Origin: Plantago major
Taxonomy: Eukaryota; Streptophyta; Magnoliopsida; Lamiales; Plantaginaceae
Direction: 5' to 3'
Length of the DNA: 64,000 nt
NCBI GenBank assembly: GCA_026545765.1
Contig: CM048841.1
Coordinates: forward strand, 73,468,217-73,532,216
Below, in pieces: positions 45,503 through 62,859 of the stretch. The position numbers and the translations under genes were made by a program. Below the pieces are notes generated by a model, which was not told the origin of the DNA, did not search any database, and worked only from the letters and a program-made list of their open reading frames with translations. The stretch's first letter is position 1, and every line of letters begins with the position of its first letter.

Positions 45503-45844
45503 CACACCGGAACACACCACGTCCAAATCAGGTGCATATAGGAACGGTCTTGGTGCACCTGCCGTAGACGAACACAAGTTGTACCTTCCCTGGTACAACA
45601 ATGGCGTCAGCCTCAAAAATGAATTCAGCATGATGAGTGTGATGTCTTCATATAATTGGTTAGGGATTTTTACTATAGTACCTTGTTGCTGTAATTGGCC
45701 TCTTCAATTGTAAAAATCCAAAGGTAATTTAGAAACTATAAATAGCCTATCTAGGGTTCATGTAAATCATCAAGCATTATTATCTCAATCAATATACAGA
45801 AGCATTCTTCAGTTTTCCATTATCTCATCTCATCTTTTTTATTA
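45503..45844 (+). repeat. Copia 5' LTR, second part
   Basis: Identical to 50883-51225 by eye except GCCGTAGACG versus GCCGCAGACG and the last 20 bp (TATCTCATC versus TATCGAAATC). It contains the LTR TATA box at 45736-45745 and ends directly at the primer-binding site. Confidence 0.95.
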
Positions 45845-45857
45845 TGGCATCAGAGCC
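45845..45857 (+). other. Copia primer-binding site
   Basis: TGGCATCAGAGCC immediately after the 5' LTR resembles the usual plant Copia site TGGTATCAGAGCC, which pairs with initiator methionine tRNA. One mismatch from the common form. Confidence 0.85.
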
Positions 45858-45967
45858 AAGTTTCTACTTGAGCTTCTGAGATACGCCTTAGTTTTTAGAT
45901 CGGTTTTTATTCCTTTTTGTTTTGTGTTCTTGCTCTGTTGTTCATCCTCCATCACTAAGCCTCCTTA

Positions 45968-51225
<5,258 letters not shown>

Positions 51226-51687
51226 GTTCCATCTACAACAACCTCAAGTCCAACTGTACCAACATCAATCCCCTTTGATCTGGCATATTCATGAAAAACC
51301 TTTGTATCCACCATAGTGTCCCCATCTGTGATTTTCCAAATCAATTTCTTGATCAGGATCAGCAGGGTAAGTACAAAGAGGATACCTGTCACTATCCACA
51401 TTCGCAATCCTGAGCAACTTTGCGCCTTCTCCAGCTTGACATGTTCGTATAGCCACAATCGTGTCCTGCCTAATCGCCATTGGCAACACCGAATATCCTT
51501 CATAATCAATGTGCTCGCCAATCAAATTCACCCTTCCTGGAGACCGAGCGTAAATATCGGGCAAGTGACCATACAATTGGAGGAACTTGGAGTTGTGCTT
51601 GTCGAATCGCAGCGCTACGTCTGCAGGTCCGTAAACAGGTTATAGCGAATCAACTACAGGAACAGGAAGTTCTTGGTAATTCGCCAT

Positions 51688-52516
51688 GATTGATTTGATG
51701 TTCTTGAAATTGTTAGGAGAAGCTTGAGCTATATACGTATTTATAGATTACAACATACTATGCAGTACCCGGAAATATAATTCAACTAGGAAAAGGTAAT
51801 ATAATAGACTAATACTAGTAAATAAACTTAGTAATCAAAATCCTAGTATAATTGGTAAAACCATTATCAACTTTGAATAGTAAAAATATTTCCGAACCTG
51901 CATCGACCGCAAGTCTGTAATTACAATCCGTTAAGTTGATGTTTCATTGGAATTCAGCTTTTCAATTTTTTTTTCCTGAGTTATCAACTTTCAAATTCAA
52001 ACTCAAATATTATTCAAAATTTTATATTCAAAACTCGAATACTAAACCTCGTCAAACTCTATTTGTTCCAAAACTCTTCACTTTCACCTTTCAACCTAAA
52101 TCAATTGTAACCACAAATTATTTTTAAAATATTATAATAAAAATTCCACAAAATCATATAATGAAAATTTAAAATAGTAATATCCATAGTATAATTTACC
52201 AAGTATTCGATCATTATGATTTAAGAATAATTCGTAATCAAAATTGTAGATCTTTGTATCTTCACTTTGCACAAATTGTACATAAGGTACGTCCTTTTTT
52301 CCTTTTTTAAAATCTAATTATGTTGCATGCCACCGCACCAACAAATTTGATGACGATGCAAAGTTAACCTCAATTGTACCAAAATTGTCAATTTTTACTA
52401 TAATGTTGTGCATACTTGCCGTGACTAGCAAACCATGTACATGTGCCACAAAACCAAAACCATATAACGTATGTACCATTTGTGCCATTTTCTCTTTCAA
52501 ATTTCAAACCTGCTTA
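51688..52516. other. 5' flank of galactokinase copy A
   Basis: AT-rich non-coding DNA between the galactokinase start and the second mS23 unit. No gene, repeat family or promoter element is recognised. Confidence 0.4.
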
Positions 52517-52694
52517 TTGATACAAATAAAATGCAGATCAACTAGGATATCTCAATTATTTCTTCCCCATCACTTGGACCATTATCAAGATTTAAGATTC
52601 GAGTATTCTACAACCCGCTTCTGCTTGAAGTGTTAATGGAGTCTTGTAAAAAAAGATAAACATAATTCAGATAAAAAAAACAGCAGGTGACACT

Positions 52695-54579
52695 ATCTTC
52701 CACCTATAAATCCTCTTCTGCTCATCTCTTCAGCTTTTCCTGTTGGAGATTTTTCAAAATATCTTGTGTCCATGGACTATGGAAACGGTCCCGGACAAAC
52801 TTTCTTTCTTCCGCTTGCATCTCCTTCACAGCACTTGGATATGGATTTGGAGGTGGCCTTTTGCCCTGGAGTCTTGCAATTTGCTTCAGCTGAGTGTATG
52901 CCTTCTTTTTGGCTTTTCTTTCAGTTCGATATTCCATCTATTGGAAGATGAAGGCAAATGTCAGCTAGAGCAGTTGATATTCAGTTATAAGCTTGTCAAC
53001 AGTTAGGATAATACAGCGTATTTATAATGAAGAAAGATTTAAGATCATGGATGGATGACATACATCAGCTACCAGCCTACAACCATAGCATGCTCCTCCA
53101 GAACACCCCGCTCCTTTAACTCAAGAACTTTCAAGGCAAACACACGTGCAGGAGGTGGATCAAATCCAGAGATGCTACAAAAACATAGGAAGTATCAATA
53201 CAACCGCAATTTCGGAAGTGAAATCAAAAAGGAAAATGTTGAATCCTTCTTCAACTCTCAGCAAAATTCAGACAACCAACAATATAGTCCATTATACTTT
53301 ACAACAAAAACATCATTTCATTCCTCCCCAGATTGTCTGGTTATGTTAATTTTTTTAGAGTGCGCCTCACACTCGAACAACCAGATTTTTTTCCCTAACA
53401 AAGGGGAAAAAAAACTATGACTCGACATTTGTCATAAGAAAGATTACACACTATTGTCTGCATTAATGTAGGTTGGATTTCCAGAGTCTCTTTACCGACT
53501 AAATTCAACCCGGAAAAAATGAGGGAGACTTTACACCACCAGCATGGAAATCATGAATCAATGATATTCACATTTCTTTTGTAAAGAGAACTTGATATAA
53601 TATGGATATCCACACTAAACAGGAACAATTTTTCTTAATAATCAGGTAAAACAATATAGAAATGTATAATTAATCCTAAAAAACTAATTCCGAGCAGACA
53701 ACGACCACATCAATGCTGAACTAAAAAGATCTCTTCTATTAAGGTATCCTTGTGCTCATTTGATCATTGTTTCATCGGGAAGTATATACTTCTAATTACA
53801 ATTTGTTAGAAATATTAGCAATAACCAAACCCAAGATTCCCCAGTCTATTATCAAGAGACAACTCATTTTGTTTGCATACTACACTGTATATAAAGATTC
53901 AACTTGCACCGGATATCCAATACATTAAAAGTTTCATGAAAATTTAGCAGCTCCAATAACATTAAAACAGCTAAAATAATCCGAAATCTGATTCCAAAGA
54001 TGAAAAGCACAGCACCAAAAACTCCAAAACAGCTAAAATCACTAGAAATCTAAATCCAAATCCGAAAATACAGCACAAAAACTTTAGAACAGCTAAAATC
54101 ACCTGGAATCTAAGTCCAAAGACGAACAATACAACACCAATTACAAATGAATTAAACCATATGGGGAACATATAAAATCAAAACAAAACATTGCTTGGCT
54201 CAAGAACAAAAATGAAACATGACAGTAGAAAAGAAAAGAGAAAAGGAATGGAGAAAGTGCAAGTACCTGATAGCATCTTCATACTTAGAATTGGGATGGT
54301 TCTGGAAAAACTTATCCACATACTTATCCTCAGGTAAAACGATCGGCTTGAGATTTTGCTCTGCGCGAAGAAATGTAGCAGGTGGTGCACTGGATCACAA
54401 ACGAATAACATCATCAATTACAGATTCGATACATGAATAACTAATAACTAGTGAGTGAGAAATCGGAAGAACTCACTTTTCTATAGCTTTGAGCCATTTA
54501 GGTTCAACACTTCAACTTTAGCTAATCCTTTGACAAGTTTCCGAGTTTTCGTCAGCAAATCCCCTTTCATAAACGACAT
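52695..54579 (-). pseudogene. mS23-like gene, copy B, frameshifted
   Basis: A tandem duplicate of 32791-34652 at an offset of about 19.9 kb, with the same four-exon layout (exon 1 about 54485-54579, exon 2 54267-54389, exon 3 about 53072-53174, exon 4 about 52695-52937). Exon 1 has an 8-bp insertion after AAAGTTGAA that shifts the frame and soon meets a stop. Exon 4 has lost one A near 52738, giving QQEKLKR and an early stop instead of QQEKAEEMSRRG. The sequence at the exon 3 donor also contains an extra 6-8 bp. No equivalent product is possible; the gene is dead while introns stay highly similar. Confidence 0.85.
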
Positions 54580-54837
54580 CGTTTACCAGCTGAAGGAAAT
54601 TTACAGCTCGTTAATTGACATTGTTTCTGAAAAACCCATTCTTGGAAGAAAGAAACTAAAGCATACATACCGTTTACACGCATGAAATTGGAAGAAAAAG
54701 TGAAACGTAAAAGAAAGATACAAAGACAGCAAATAGAAATTCAGAGTTTCAACAATCTAACCTTTCAGATCTTAGAGTGATTGCGATTCAGAATCCCTTC
54801 GTCATTCACTCATTCTTCACGGCGGCAGGGAGAGCCC

Positions 54838-55020
54838 TATTGGCCGAGCTCGATTAAATTTAAAAAAAAAAAAAAAAAAAATCCTTTTATGCATTTTTCA
54901 GGTCGAATTCGAACCAAATGAGCCAAACTCGACTACTTATGAGCTCGAAAAGTGAGCTCGTTTTGTTAACGAGTACGTTCAAACAGCTTGAGTCATGAAA
55001 TGTTCGGCTCGGCTAAAAAA
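54838..55020. repeat. Dispersed GAGCTCG-rich repeat, copy B
   Basis: Counterpart of 34918-35150 (shared ATGAGCCAAACTCGACT and ATGAGCTCGAAAAGTGA), with poly(A)-like runs at 54858-54880 and 55014-55030 not present in copy A. Confidence 0.5.
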
Positions 55021-55855
55021 AAAAAAAAAACACATCACTACTATTGGGCAACCATTTACATATTAAAATAAACTGTTTAATTCTTAGTGTTAACTAGTAC
55101 GACGTGTTTTGTGAGTTAATTCACCTACTAAATATAAGGTGATTTGACTAAAATTGGTTCTTTGGTCAATGCCAACCTTATTTTTCATGTAACTAGTCGG
55201 CCTTTTCTACCGTCGGATAGGGGTATTCATCGGTACAAAACCAGATGGAACCGGATCGGAACCGGAATTTGCCAAAACATAGGACCGAAAACCGATCCTG
55301 AATCAATCCAGGCTGGAGCCAACCAAACCGGTAAATTCCATATCGGTCCGATTTGGGACAGTTTCAGACTGCATTATCTGTGCAAAAATCAATTCTTTCT
55401 TATTGATATAAAATAAAGAAAGAACAAACGTATCTCAACTGAAATATATGATATTGAAGTTTTTATGTTATTTCTCTTTTGAATGTGGTATCTGAGAGTA
55501 CAAATGATTCCTATTTATAGTAAGAATCATACACCACATAGTAGTGTGAATGAGTTTCATGATCAAACAGCTACATAAATGCTTCTTCATAGTGAATGTC
55601 ATGCATGCTTAGTGTGAAACATGTACAATGAATTTATGCTATGTTGGGCATTCAGTTAAGCATTTATAACACTATTAAACATTTATTGATTTCATCTTTC
55701 TCGGTATGATTTGTATGTTTTGTAGTGATGTTTGAATTATTTAACAATTAGTTTATAGGCTTGAATTAGAAATTGATGAGAATAGAAATGGGAAGTGAGG
55801 CATGAGAACTACAAGGGAGAAAAATAAGGAATTTTCCAACATAAACATATGAAAT

Positions 55856-58182
55856 AGAGTCTGTTATTTCGAGATTCTGGTGGGGTAATGGTGAGAGGAA
55901 TAAGATTCATTGGGTTAATTGGCATACTCTTTGTGAAAGTAAACGGGATGGTGGAATGGAGTTTAGGGATCTTCGATCCTTCAATTTGGCCATGTTGGGC
56001 AAGCAAATTTGGAGGGTAATCCAATTTCCTGATTCCCCTTTTGAGCTGTGTTTTGAAAGCCAAGTATTTTCCTCATACCGACATTTTAGAAGCTATTCCC
56101 AAGTCAAATGCTTCTTTCACTTGGAAGAGCATCTCTAGTGCGTTGGATCTTGTTCGCCGTGGGATTAGATGGAGAGTGGGAGATGGAAAGGATATTGATA
56201 TCTGGAACGATCAGTGGTTACCTAGGGATTCTGCTATGAGGCCGTTTACTCCGGATCTGTATGATATTGGCCCAGCTGCGGTTGCTAATTTGCTGCATAC
56301 TGATACTTGTTCCTGGGATTTAGAATTGTTACGTACTCTTTTTTGGACTGATGATATTGATGCTATTCTGAATATTCCGGTTGCTGGTGAGGGAGTTAAA
56401 GATCTGCGCATTTGGCATTTTAGTAAGCATGGGTGCTATACAGTAAAATCTGCGTACTATCTTGCCAGGGACTTGAGAGCCCAGCAAATTCATCATCAGT
56501 CGGGGAGGAGTAATTCTGTCAGTAGGCATAACTGGGATTTTGTGTGGAAAATTAGACTTCCTAACAAGAGTTACATTTTGACTTTGACTGGTCAATTGTC
56601 TTCGAGTTTGACCACAAATTACTCATAAACGATAATAGTAAATAATTTAATAAAATCATATAATAAAAATTTAATTACTAAATTTTCATGTTGTGGATGC
56701 TGGTGAAAAAAGAGTTTGAAGTTTTCATTTGTTCTTGTTGGAGCATTTGGTCCAATCGCAATAAAATGGTACATGGAATGGGATATGATCCGTGTGAATC
56801 GAATAATTTCGTGGCCAGGTACATCAGTCGGTACAAGGAGGCATGCTCACAGTTCTCCCACCCACAGCCCCCGAAAAATGGAGCTGCGGTTTGGTACTAC
56901 CACCTACAGGAAATGTTCTGAAAATAAACTGCGACGCTTCCGTTATTCGTAGACCTCCTGCTGTGGGCATTGGAGTGGTTATGCGAGATTGTAATGGACA
57001 GGTTTTGGCATGGAGAAGACGACGTATCCCAGGAATTCAAGCACCAGAAATAGCAGAAGCTCTTGCGTTGAAACAGGCGGTGCTCATGGCCAGGGAATTA
57101 CAAGTTAGTAATGTTATTTTTGAAGGAGATTGCCTCTCTGTTTTCTCAGCTATGCGGTCCCAATTGCCGTCTTTCTCTGCTGCTGGAGTTTATTTTGATC
57201 TCATTAGACATTTATGTTCACATTTTGATACTTTCTCTTTTAATTTTGTTCCCAGAACTGCTAATTGTTTACTATTTCTGCTTTACTTTCCAAATTTCAT
57301 TTTTTTTTACCATTGGTAATAAAAAATTACGTGAGCAGCTAAATTTGGAAAAGAAGCTTCCTTGAGTGCTTTTTTGAAAAAGAAGGAGCTTCTTATATTT
57401 TTATTCCGAAAATATCCCTACCCAAATTAACCTAAATTAGACTAAATAAAATAAGAAGTAAAAACACCCATATTACCAAGCAACGAATTCTATACATCAT
57501 GCACCCAACATTATCAGCCTGAGATTCATCTCGCAAGCACGCAACAAGTTATGACATCTAGTTTTAATTTAGGTGATGAAGACATTGTTATAAGCATAAG
57601 GATCCTTTGTTATACATTTTGTGTACTTTTTTTGAAACTAGCATAAGGATTAATGTATTCGCACCTCTTTAAAATGCATACATGTAGTACACATCAATTA
57701 CTGATTTTTTTCATTACTAAGTTAAAATGCTCAACGATTATTTCTTTCAACTTCTGATAATTTTGATGATGTTATTAAAGTGCATTGAATATATATATTA
57801 TAATTATTGGACAAAATATGATATATTATTATTTAAAAAACTATAGACTAATAATACGATAAGAAAGGTTAAAGAAAATAAAAATAAGAGTAATACCCTT
57901 TTTATATCATTTTACAAAATACCAGCTAGCTTTTCAACTAATTTGCTAAACACCTACATTTAAAACCAAATTTCAATTTTAACCACTATCATTACCTAAC
58001 CAGATTTAACTAACGGTAGCTTTAAAATTTAGTTTTGCTAAAGAGAGCCTACCACATGATTTAGCTTCTAAGGTTGAGTTGGATTGTGATGGAGGCAGTA
58101 CTTTGCCTTTCTCATGTTTATTTTTTGGCCTACTGGGTTGATGAATGATTATGAATATTTCACTCAAAAAAAAAAAAAAAAA
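55856..58182 (+). mobile_element. 5'-truncated L1-type LINE, interrupted
   Basis: Post-RT coding sequence begins near 55860 (FWWGNGERNKIHWVNWHTLC, GGMEFRDLRSFNLAMLGKQI). It continues with the zf-RVT linker (RRGIRWRVGDGKDIDIWNDQ, LRIWHFSKHGCYTVKSAYYL) and RNase H (LKINCDASV, GIGVVMRDCNGQVLAW, APEIAEALALKQAV, VIFEGDC). RNase H breaks off at VPRTANC (57281) and resumes at about 58028 (AKESLPHDLASKVELDC), ending at a TGA and then a poly(A) run at 58166-58182. An AT-rich insert also splits the zf-RVT part near 56590-56690. Frameshift near 56050. Not functional. Confidence 0.8.
57290..58025 (+). mobile_element. Unclassified ~0.74 kb insertion in the LINE
   Basis: It lies exactly between the two halves of the LINE RNase H. 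It is AT-rich and non-coding, with ACCATTGGTAATAAAAA near 57310 and CTAACCAGATTTAACTAACGG near 58000. A second copy lies in reverse orientation at 58590-59170. Ends and target duplications were not resolved, so class is unknown (MITE, MULE-like or other). Confidence 0.6.
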
Positions 58183-58589
58183 CTGTAAAATTCAAAATCA
58201 CATTCCAAATTAGAAAAACCTATACATCTTCCAAAAATAAATAAAGGAGGTGTAGAAATAGACTGACTGTTTGGGAGTGGATTTGAAACTGAAGTTTAGT
58301 AAAGTTGTGAAAAAAGAGAGATTATGAATATTAAACGGATTTTAGTAAAGTTTTAAAAATTAATGTTTGGGAGTGGATTGTGATTTTAGTAGGGTTGTGT
58401 AGGGTATTTGGAATAGGTTATGTAAGATTGTCTAAGAACAAAATGATTTGTATTGGGATTGGATAAATTAAGATTTAATAGAATGATTGTTTAAGGTAGT
58501 TAAAATGATTTGATTGAATGTGTTTGAGCAATTCTATTGGAAAGTATGGCTCATTTAAAACTAGTGAAAAAAATTTGGTAGTGGAAAGG

Positions 58590-59170
58590 TGGTAGTGGTT
58601 AGGTAAATGAAAGCTAAATTTGGTTAGGTAATTAGCTAGCTCAAACTAATTTGGTTTAAATGTAGGTGTTTAGCAAATTAATTTGAAAAGTTAGTGTTAT
58701 GTCAAATGACATAAAAGGCATTACTCTTATTTTTCTTTAACCTTTTCTTATTATTAGTCTATAGTTTTTTAAATAATAATATATCATATTTTGTCCAATA
58801 ATTATAATATATATTTAATGTATTTTACATCGCCACTTTAATAACATCATCAAAATTATCAGAAGTTGAAAGAAATAATCGTTGAGCATTTTAACTTAGT
58901 AATGAAAAAAATTAGTAATTGATGTGTATAGAATTACTGGGTGATAATATTGGGTGCATGATGTATAGAATTCGTTGCTTGGTAATATGGGTGTTTTTAC
59001 TTCTTATTTTATTTAGTCTAATTTAGGTTAATTTGGGTAGGGATATTTTCGGAATAAAAATATAACAAGCTCCTTCTTTTTCAAAAAAATTTCGAGGAAG
59101 CTTTTTCAATTAGTTTTTCATTGGTGAAAAAGAAGTTTCGTTCACGTAGCTTTTTATTAGTCAATGGTCA
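58590..59170 (-). mobile_element. Inverted second copy of the unclassified insertion
   Basis: The reverse complement matches 57309-57990 over long stretches (for example AAAATGCTCAACGATTATTT, TTATTGGACAAAATATGATA and AACACCTACATTTAAA). It lacks about 190 bp present in the first copy (about 57510-57690). Together with the first copy it could fold into a hairpin around a LINE 3' end. Confidence 0.75.
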
Positions 59171-60500
59171 AAAAGTTTCGAAAACCTGAAAAGTTTGAAA
59201 ATCTATGTTTAAGTTTATTTGAAAACTACAAAGTGTCTAGACATTATTGGTTTTCTTACAATAAATATTTTAAAATAATCAACAACCGCTCGAGAATAAT
59301 TAAAAAAATTATGATGCTATATGTTCAATTATACAAATGAAATTATTAATGACATTTTGATTAATGAAAAAGAAAATACTAAACACAAATAGAGAGACCG
59401 ACTTTTTATTAAATTTTATAGAGACGGATATGTATCTTTAATAAAATCATTGACATCATTTCACTATTCACGCGGTCACTATTCATTTAAGAAAACCACC
59501 GTGTCACTATTCACGCTATCAGAAACCCACATCTAGGGAGATAAAATGTGTAAAATGTTAGAATTGAGTAAAGAAACTCAATTCACATATGACTCTTCTA
59601 AAATAGGCGAACAAAACCAATTTTGCTCAAACTCAATTTTAAGAGAGTAGACTCTTTTAAAATCGGATTCAGATTTACTACTTAAAAGCCTATTCATAAT
59701 ACTGTTCGAGCTAATAATATGGTGACACGTGTCAATCAATTAATTTCTATGTTAATGTAAGTAAGGCTTGTTTGATTGAGCAGTTAAGCTCTCCTTCATT
59801 TTCTCCTCTGTTCTTCACCAATATCACCATCTTCCTTTTCTAAAACTCTAAATTAAACAAAATTATGGAGAAGCCCCATGCAACTGATTTGAGAGATTGA
59901 AACTTCAATGAAACTTGAGTTTTCACTTGATTAAGTGTTTTGACTTCTTTTCCCCAAAACACTGATTATGCGTTTTGCATATGTTTAGTAGTAGAAAGGT
60001 GAAGTGCATCATACCACAGTTATTCTTGTCCTCAATTGCGACTAGTCGGTGGACTAAAATTGTAGATTCCGGAGCCAATTCATACAAACCCAGAAAAGAT
60101 CAATGGTCCTCAAGGCTCAACGTAGATTCAAATCTGTTAAGGGATACTTTTGGTTCGGTAAAATAAAGCTATTAAATAGCAGTGGATTAGTGTTTAAGGG
60201 AACATTTTGTGATTTTGAAGGAGGTGATCTGTATGTAGATTGAAGATGGATGCTAAAAACTGGGAATGGCGAAGACATTTGGGGAAGAAGCAAACATGTC
60301 CAATAACTAAGTACACGTGTTGCCATATTATTAGCTCAAACAGTATTATGAATAGGCTAGCAGTAAATCTGAACCCTTTAAAATCTACTCCCAAACAGAC
60401 TGAGAATGATTTTAGATTACTATTTCCAAAAATTTAATGAGTACATGATTTTCATGGAGAAGAGGCATTATATATATGAAAGGAAAAACACTAAAACTTT
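59171..60500. other. Non-coding region inside hAT-like element
   Basis: AT-rich DNA without a recognisable gene. A tandem TCACTATTCACGC-like repeat occurs at 59458-59520. No known family is apparent. Confidence 0.4.
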
Positions 60501-60774
60501 AAATACAGTTATCCGGTCTAGGACCGGATCATTTCGGTTTTTAACTGAAAATCGAGATTTGCAATTTGTATGGCCCTCTGGACCGAAACAAATATTCTGG
60601 ATCGGTTTCGGTCCATTTTTCGGTCCGGTCCGGATTTTGAATACCCCTACCGTTAGGTAGGTTTTCGTAAATTGACACGTTTATTTCGTTAAGTGTAAAA
60701 ATACTGAAATTGAAAAATAGGTAATTCTAAAAAAAATATTATTATATAGTACTAAATATGTTTTTTTTTTTAAA

Positions 60775-60990
60775 TTTTAGAGGGTAAATTTGGATATTTT
60801 GAGTAATATTTGTATTTTTAATTTAAATATTAATAGGCGAAAGGGCGATCAATAGGCGACAAGACGATCGCCAAATCGCATTGGCAATTTGATATGGACT
60901 GGTTGATAAAAAATCTAATTATGTATAATTAATTCCATATAACTTATTCACCTGGGTTTTTAGTTTCTTATTAGTAAAATATCTGCTAAT
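60775..60990. repeat. Direct repeat flanking galactokinase copy B, left
   Basis: Shares TTAGAGGGTAAATTTGG, GGGCGATCAATAGGCGACA and TTGATAAAAAATCTAAT with 62610-62830. The two copies bracket the pseudogene at 61188-62415. Confidence 0.85.
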
Positions 60991-61187
60991 TTTATCCGTC
61001 AATTAGCTGATTCGCTTGTGTTGTGCTCTGTGAACCCATTTCTGCTTGCACTTCATATAGAAGGAGCAAGTAGTAATTGGGGAAAACTCGTGAAATAAAA
61101 AAAATTGTTTGAATGAAAGATGATTACATTCATCAGTAAAAAGTAGTAATAAAATTATGCTAAGAAATAAACTAAAGCTAAAGACTG

Positions 61188-62415
61188 TTACATCTTGATG
61201 ATAGCAGCACCACTAGATGGCTTAGATGAAAAATGTACACCAAGATCATCCTTCTTGATCACCCCGTTTCGACTATAGAACGATAGTATTGCTCCGTCAC
61301 GCTAAGGATAAAATCTGAAACCGTATTTTCCTTAACCAAGGCAACAACACAGCCACCCCATCCAGCTCCGATGAGCCTTGCTCCAAGATCACCATTGTCA
61401 CGACAAGCTTTTACAAGCTCTTCTAACTCAGAACAATTGTACTCATACAATGCGCTGCAGCTGTGGTGGCTCTCGTTCAGGAGGTCGCCAAATTCCTTTA
61501 GTTTGTCTTCTTCGCTCAACTCTGATGAAATAACATCTTTGAAAGCATATACACGTCTAGCTTCAGCATAGAAATGAGCAGCTCTTAGGTGCAGCTTAAA
61601 ATGCTTGGCAACCCTCAGAACATCCATTGAAGAGGAAGATTTGGCGAATATAACTTCTAGTTTCTTATCAATGATCCCCTCGATATTTTCAGCTGTGTAC
61701 GGTTCTTCTTTCAAGAATTCCCTCACAGCAAGAACTGGATAAGAAGATCTACATGTACTCGCAAATGATACACACAATCCCTCAACATCCAAAAGCGTCT
61801 TGACGTTTGCTATAGCTTCCTCAGGCTTCATCCTGAGCTTTATGGCTAGTAAAATCGAAACTAAACGGCATTCAACACTCCGTTGTTATAATTAGTTGCA
61901 GCAGTAACTGCTTTCTCAGACTTGTCCAATGAATGAACTATGACAAACGTTCCACCAGCAAGAAGCTGCACCTCAGTACTGCGAACCAGATTGAAATCAA
62001 TGGGTACGAGTATCGCGAAACCAGCTTGTGCCATTACTGAAATCGCTTGATTCATACCACCTGACTGTGTGCCAATGTGCCTTTCGCATTCGCAAGTAAG
62101 CTGAGCAAGTTCTTTTTTTCGAAAATCCATGCTCTAAAACTACCCTTATCGCAATCGTGGAAGAGCAAACGAATGAAGCTAATCCTGATCCAGTTGGAAC
62201 GGTTCCATCTATAACAACCTCAAGTCCAACTGTTGGACCAACATCAATCCCCTTTGATATGTTATATTCATGAAAACCTTTGTATCTACAAAGAAAATAG
62301 TGACCATCTGTGATTCTCCAAATCAATTTCTTGACCTGTTACTGTCCACATTCACAATTCAGAGAAACTTCGCGCCTTCTCCAGCTTCACATGTTCGTAC
62401 AGCTACAATATGTCC
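61188..62415 (-). pseudogene. Galactokinase copy B, intronless, 5'-truncated
   Basis: Homologous to copy A without introns. Reading from about 62415 leftward: a damaged region after the substrate motif, ITDGHYF and [19 protein letters not shown] (the Ser run is partly deleted), [18 protein letters not shown], then a 190-codon open stretch 61259-61831 with [12 protein letters not shown] and the GAGWGG motif. It ends at TAA 61188-61190. The first about 70 codons are missing where a MITE-like sequence begins. Frame breaks occur near 62125, 62190, 61870 and 61260. It still contains the 10 bp deleted from copy A near the C-terminus. Confidence 0.9.
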
Positions 62416-62434
62416 CGCTATGATTATAATAATA

Positions 62435-62597
62435 CTATCCCTCCCACTTTATTCACTATCTTTCATACTCTATCCACACCCTTTCATACTTTATTCACTC
62501 TCTTTCCTATTTTTTTTCATCTATACTACTTTATCTATTCTTCTCTTAAAACCTGTGCTCGAACCAATGGGAAGTTGAGTCTGGGAGGACGGTGGGA
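62435..62597. mobile_element. Stowaway-like MITE remnant
   Basis: Starts TACTATCCCTCCCAC and ends GGACGGTGGGAGTA; the interior has TTTATTCACTATCTTTCATA-type words seen also in the MITE at 29327. It abuts the broken 5' end of galactokinase copy B. Confidence 0.6.
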
Positions 62598-62609
62598 GTA
62601 TTTTTTAAA

Positions 62610-62830
62610 AAAAATTAGAGGGTAAATTTGGGTATATTGATTAATATTTGTATTTTTTGCTTTAAATATTAATAGGTGGTAGGGCGATCAATAGGCGACA
62701 CGGCGATCATCGAACCACATTTGGCGATTTGATATGTACCGGTTGATAAAAAATCTAATGATGTATAATCAATTCCATGTAACTTATTCACCTAATAAGT
62801 TTTTATTTTCTTATTAGTAAAATATCAACT
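62610..62830. repeat. Direct repeat flanking galactokinase copy B, right
   Basis: Second copy of 60775-60990. It suggests the start of a further duplicated unit, truncated by the LTR element that begins at 62860. Confidence 0.85.
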
Positions 62831-62859
62831 TATTGAAAGAAATAAAGGACCTAAAGGTT

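Larger units (their letters stand above)
55218..60649. mobile_element. hAT-like non-autonomous element with nested insertions
   Basis: The left end TAGGGGTATTCA at 55218 and right end TGAATACCCCTA at 60649 are a 12-bp inverted pair, the usual hAT terminus in plants. Both ends have ACCGG/CCGGA-rich subterminal sequence (55240-55370 and 60510-60640). Flanking octamers CCGTCGGA and CCGTTAGG agree at only five of eight positions, so the pairing is likely but not proven. No hAT transposase is seen inside; the interior is largely a LINE and an inverted repeat pair. It sits between mS23 copy B and galactokinase copy B. Confidence 0.55.

Noticed and set aside
59975..60166. 63-codon ORF inside the hAT-like region as a transposase remnant
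   Set aside because: No hAT dimerisation or BED motifs; too short and without similarity to any domain I know.
62270..62578. 102-codon plus-strand ORF near the right end
   Set aside because: Antisense to the galactokinase pseudogene and continuing into MITE sequence rich in TTTATTCAC words; not a gene.
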